From contig CALKKV010000007.1 of assembly GCA_937992195.1 (NCBI GenBank), positions 133,896 to 197,895 on the forward strand: a DNA stretch of 64,000 bases, read 5' to 3'. Shown here piece by piece: positions 61,400 through 64,000 of this stretch (positions are counted from its first letter, which is position 1; each line of letters begins with the position of its first letter). The notes under the pieces are model-generated. The model saw nothing but the letters and a program-made list of their open reading frames with translations, made no database searches and was not told the DNA's origin. Made by a program: the position numbers and the translations under genes. The stretch is from an uncultured Gammaproteobacteria bacterium. Its GTDB lineage: Bacteria; Pseudomonadota; Gammaproteobacteria; Arenicellales; Poriferihabitantaceae.

Positions 61400-61752
61400 A
61401 TGCTCCGAAGAGAAAGGGCTTAAGTTTTATTTAATGTGATTTATTAAATAATGATTATAAACCATTGATTATTAATGTTATATTAATCGTTTTGCTAATC
61501 AATCATAACGCTGATGAACCTTTCATCTATTCACCGATCTCTATCACCTTTGCCTTACATCTCGCCCATTGATACAAATTGAATTCTGTCATTCTGGGGT
61601 CACTTACGGTAGAGGGCGAAAAGTTGCTCTAAGGCTTCGGCCAAATGATGGAAAATAAGCCGAGGCTAAACCGCTAAGGATTTTGGGGAACTAGCCAATT
61701 ACAGGCGCAAAATCGAACGACGGCAGGAGACTCATTTCCATATTTGGCCTAA
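61400..61752. other. 353-base AT-rich gap, nothing identified
   Basis: The first half is strongly AT-rich, with TTAAT/ATTAA repeats around 61470-61490. Only short frames (no more than about 25 codons) are present on either strand. No terminator with a good T-tract was seen between the convergent CPXCG and nhaA genes. It may mark the boundary between the central block and the nhaA-fumC unit. Confidence 0.5.
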
Positions 61753-63099
61753 CTAGGCAATTTGGGAATTTTTAGCCTGCGTAAAAAACCTTAATAAGGT
61801 TAACCCCATCAGAGCAGAGAAGGCTGACGCACATAAAATACCCAGTTTCGCGGCATCAACTTGTTCTGGGCTATAGGCTAAATTGGCAATAAACAAGGCC
61901 ATGGTAAACCCAATACCCGCCAACATCCCGCCGGCAAGAATCGTTCGCCAAGTTAAATCCTTTGGTAACGTTGCGACACGCAGTTGAACGGCTACCCAAC
62001 TGAATAAAACCACGCCAGCAGGTTTACCTAATACAAAACCGAGAAATACGGCCAGTGTTACAGGAGCTGTGAAATCCGTCCCCGTCAGAGGAATACCCGC
62101 ATTGGCGAAGGCAAACAACGGCATGACAACAAAGCCCACCCAAGGGTGAAGCATTATCTCCAGGCGTTCGACCGGGGAAAGCGCTTCACGCGCTGCCGCT
62201 TCAGCTGTTTTCAATACTTGGCGTTCCAGCGTATCACCACTCCAATGATCACCAGGGGGATAGGCTACAACGCAGTCCATAATGGTGTGTAAGCGATCAT
62301 CGTTGACCCATTTATGGGTTGGGGTCATCAATCCAAGAATGATTCCGGTGACTGTGGGGTGAATACCCGATGCATCTACAGCCAACCAAATCAAGCTACC
62401 AAAGATAAAAAACAGGGTGATGCTACGAAAACCGATCAACGCCATGGCTTTAACGACAACAAACCCAAGCAGGGCCGCCCCAATCGCAATCCAATGGATA
62501 TGATCGTTATATCCAACGGCCACGACAATAATGGCGCCAATATCATCCACGATAGCCAACGACAACATAAAGACACGCAAGCTTTTAGGAATTCGTGTTC
62601 CCAACAAAGCCAGGCAACCGATCACGAAGGCTGTGTCTGTCGCCATGACCGTCCCCCAACCTTGCTGACCGGGCTCACCAAACTGGAAATAGAGGTAAAT
62701 AGATGCGGGGAGCAGCATACCTCCAATGGCCGCTGATATCGATAGCATCGCTAATCGGGGGCTGCGCAATTCCCCCAGTACCATCTCACGCTTGAGTTCC
62801 AGCGCAATTAAAAAGAAAAAAAGCGTCATCACAGCATCATTAATCCATGCGTGTAAAGACCGCTCAAACTCAACGGAGCCTATATTAACGCCGATGGAGA
62901 TATGCCATAAGTGATTAAACCATTCACTATAGGGTGAATTTGCCAGGTATAGAGCTGCCAGTGCAGTCATCAATAATACGGCACCCGCTGCGGCTTCAAT
63001 TTTGAGAAAGCGCGAAACGGGTTGAATCAACCAGTCGATATATGCCTTAGGCAGCTGAGTAGGATGGCCGCGCCCAAAACCAGTCGGCTTATGGTTCAT
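61753..63099 (-). CDS. nhaA: Na+/H+ antiporter NhaA
   Basis: NhaA exchanges internal Na+ for external protons, maintaining pH and sodium balance. It has about 12 transmembrane helices; the ion-binding double Asp is in LAIVDDIGAIIVVAV, with ATDTAFVIGCLALLG just before it and KPAGVVLFSW later. The start is ATG at 63099, giving 448 residues; the frame extends to 63228 inside fumC without support. The start overlaps the fumC stop by 11 bases, indicating a fumC-nhaA operon. N- and C-termini are longer than in E. coli NhaA (388). Confidence 0.92.
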   Translation of the reverse strand: MNHKPTGFGRGHPTQLPKAYIDWLIQPVSRFLKIEAAAGAVLLMTALAALYLANSPYSEWFNHLWHISIGVNIGSVEFERSLHAWINDAVMTLFFFLIALELKREMVLGELRSPRLAMLSISAAIGGMLLPASIYLYFQFGEPGQQGWGTVMATDTAFVIGCLALLGTRIPKSLRVFMLSLAIVDDIGAIIVVAVGYNDHIHWIAIGAALLGFVVVKAMALIGFRSITLFFIFGSLIWLAVDASGIHPTVTGIILGLMTPTHKWVNDDRLHTIMDCVVAYPPGDHWSGDTLERQVLKTAEAAAREALSPVERLEIMLHPWVGFVVMPLFAFANAGIPLTGTDFTAPVTLAVFLGFVLGKPAGVVLFSWVAVQLRVATLPKDLTWRTILAGGMLAGIGFTMALFIANLAYSPEQVDAAKLGILCASAFSALMGLTLLRFFTQAKNSQIA

Positions 63100-64000
63100 T
63101 GTGTTGTTTGTGCAACTGGTCGTGCAATAGCTGCTCAAATTCGGTCTGGCTATAGCAACCCAAAGTCTCAGCCGCCTCGCCCATAGAGACATTTTTGTTA
63201 TGTGCTTCATGCACAATCTGTGCTGCAAGCTCGTATCCCAGTTTAGGCGCCAAAACGGTTATTGCGGACAGATTAGTCGCCATATTCGCAGCGATTTGAT
63301 TCTCATTAAGTGTCAGTCCACGCACACAATGATCAGCAAAAGACACCATCGCATCTGACAATAACTCGATACTTTCCATGACATTGTGAATGATGACAGG
63401 GCGATATGTATTCAATTGAAGCTGACCATGAGAAGCTGCCAGCGATACGGTTAAATCATTCCCAAATACCTGGAGGCATACCATACTCAGCGCCTCACAT
63501 TGGGTCGGGTTCACTTTACCTGGCATGATTGAACTGCCCAGCTCATTAGCGGGCAGTTGCCACTCATTAAAACCACAACGAGGGCCACTTCCCAGCAAAC
63601 GAAAATCATTTGCTATTTTAAAAAGCACGCTGGCCAGTTGTTTCAGCGACGCGCTATATCGTAGCAAGGCATTTTCACCGGAAACTGCCGCATAGAGATT
63701 AGTATGCGACTTAAACGGTAGCCCATATTGTCTTTTCAACGAAGCACACACTGTTTGCCCAAACCCTTGGGGAGCGTTACTGCCGCTGCCTACTGCTGTA
63801 CCACCTATAGCCAAAAGATAAAGATTTTTAACACTATCCATGATGGCTGTTTTCACTTCAACAAGCTGAACACGAAAGGCCGATAAAATAGCGCCAACCG
63901 TCAACGGCAAAGCGTCCATTAAATGCGTACGCCCCACCGTATATATTTCATTAAATTCGACTTGTTTTTGTGCCAATTCTGTTTCTAGCTGATCGAGAGA
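63089..64000 (-). CDS. fumC: Fumarase class II (FumC-type), C-terminal part, cut by window edge
   Basis: The frame is open to the window end and is missing its N-terminal third. The visible part carries the superfamily signature GSSIMPGKVNPTQCEAL, plus VGRTHLMDALPLTVG, GGTAVGSGSNAPQGFG and the C-terminal domain. VNPTQ is the form found in fumarases, whereas aspartases usually have VNPV; fumarate/malate interconversion is therefore the likely reaction. The C-terminus is His-rich (HDQLHKQHNEP). Its end overlaps nhaA by 11 bases, an unusual partnership. Confidence 0.85.
   Translation of the reverse strand, partial: SLDQLETELAQKQVEFNEIYTVGRTHLMDALPLTVGAILSAFRVQLVEVKTAIMDSVKNLYLLAIGGTAVGSGSNAPQGFGQTVCASLKRQYGLPFKSHTNLYAAVSGENALLRYSASLKQLASVLFKIANDFRLLGSGPRCGFNEWQLPANELGSSIMPGKVNPTQCEALSMVCLQVFGNDLTVSLAASHGQLQLNTYRPVIIHNVMESIELLSDAMVSFADHCVRGLTLNENQIAANMATNLSAITVLAPKLGYELAAQIVHEAHNKNVSMGEAAETLGCYSQTEFEQLLHDQLHKQHNEP

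Noticed and set aside
61400..61752. Possible foreign codon use of nhaA and fumC
   Set aside because: Arginine codon choice in nhaA (mostly CGC and CGT) seemed different at first, but acs nearby uses a similar mix; not enough to call transfer.
63100..63228. N-terminal extension of nhaA
   Set aside because: It lies within fumC and has no membrane or NhaA character; the ATG at 63099 precedes the normal start region.
1..64000. Search for CRISPR arrays, transposases, integrases, phage genes, tRNA or toxin-antitoxin and restriction genes
   Set aside because: None was recognised; no regular repeat-spacer array or cloverleaf was seen by eye, and no ORF showed those families.

Overview
The window is a continuous, gene-dense piece of a gammaproteobacterial chromosome. 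It begins inside lepA and ends inside a fumC-type gene. The lineage call rests on gene order and content: lepA-lepB-DUF4845-rnc-era-recO, rpsF-rpsR-rplI-dnaB-alr-radA, a homodimeric AceE-type pyruvate dehydrogenase operon, a full System I ccm cluster, and the mtaD-ubiG-phosphatase order also known from Pseudomonas. A TRAP transporter, glycolate oxidase, acetyl-CoA synthetase and an Na+/H+ antiporter suggest an aerobic, probably aquatic or marine heterotroph; that is inference. Non-ATG starts (TTG/GTG) look frequent. I found no tRNA, rRNA, CRISPR array, transposase or phage gene.

Layout. 0-4.5 kb (+): translation, protein secretion, RNase III, Era and RecO. 4.6-10.3 kb (-): lpdA, aceF, aceE. 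10.4-17.4 kb (+): ribosomal proteins S6, S18 and L9, then dnaB, alr, radA, an FKBP isomerase and a glycine-zipper protein. 17.6-20.0 kb (+): PepSY-like protein plus a PhoP/PhoQ-like pair. 20.1-21.8 kb (-): PP2C phosphatase and dapD. 22.4-23.9 kb (+): M23 peptidase and bactofilin with a large gene overlap. 24.0-31.3 kb (-): ccmABCDEFGHI. 31.5-34.5 kb (+): dinB and an orphan POTRA/beta-barrel outer-membrane protein. 35.0-39.1 kb (+): an accessory cassette of a DegT-like PLP enzyme, a GT4-like glycosyltransferase lacking one motif glutamate, a 42-residue membrane ORF and a DAO-type flavoenzyme. 39.1-48.3 kb (-): a tight ten-gene operon (DUF3047-like, panC, rmuC, mupP/gph-like, ubiG, mtaD, rhomboid, alpha/beta hydrolase, O-acetylhomoserine sulfhydrylase-like, class II aldolase-like). 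48.5-50.1 kb (+): PaiB-like protein and a 2-hydroxyacid dehydrogenase. 50.1-54.9 kb (-): a 57-residue membrane protein, amidase and a TRAP transporter. 55.3-61.4 kb (+): glcDEF, acs and a CPXCG protein. 61.8-64 kb (-): nhaA and fumC.

How the genes work together. The 47-61 kb region reads as a small organic-acid module: TRAP uptake of a 2-oxo or 2-hydroxy acid, glycolate oxidase, a glyoxylate/hydroxypyruvate reductase and acetyl-CoA synthetase. The operon just before it places a methylthioadenosine/S-adenosylhomocysteine deaminase, an O-acetylhomoserine sulfhydrylase-like enzyme and a class II aldolase-like protein together, which raises the possibility of a methylthio/methionine salvage branch. 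No clearly new defence or mobile system is visible. The most unusual items are the 35-39 kb cassette, the possible sulfur-salvage grouping, the paired hairpins inside the TRAP operon, the 91-nt M23/bactofilin overlap, and the encoded acidic tails on S6 and L9.
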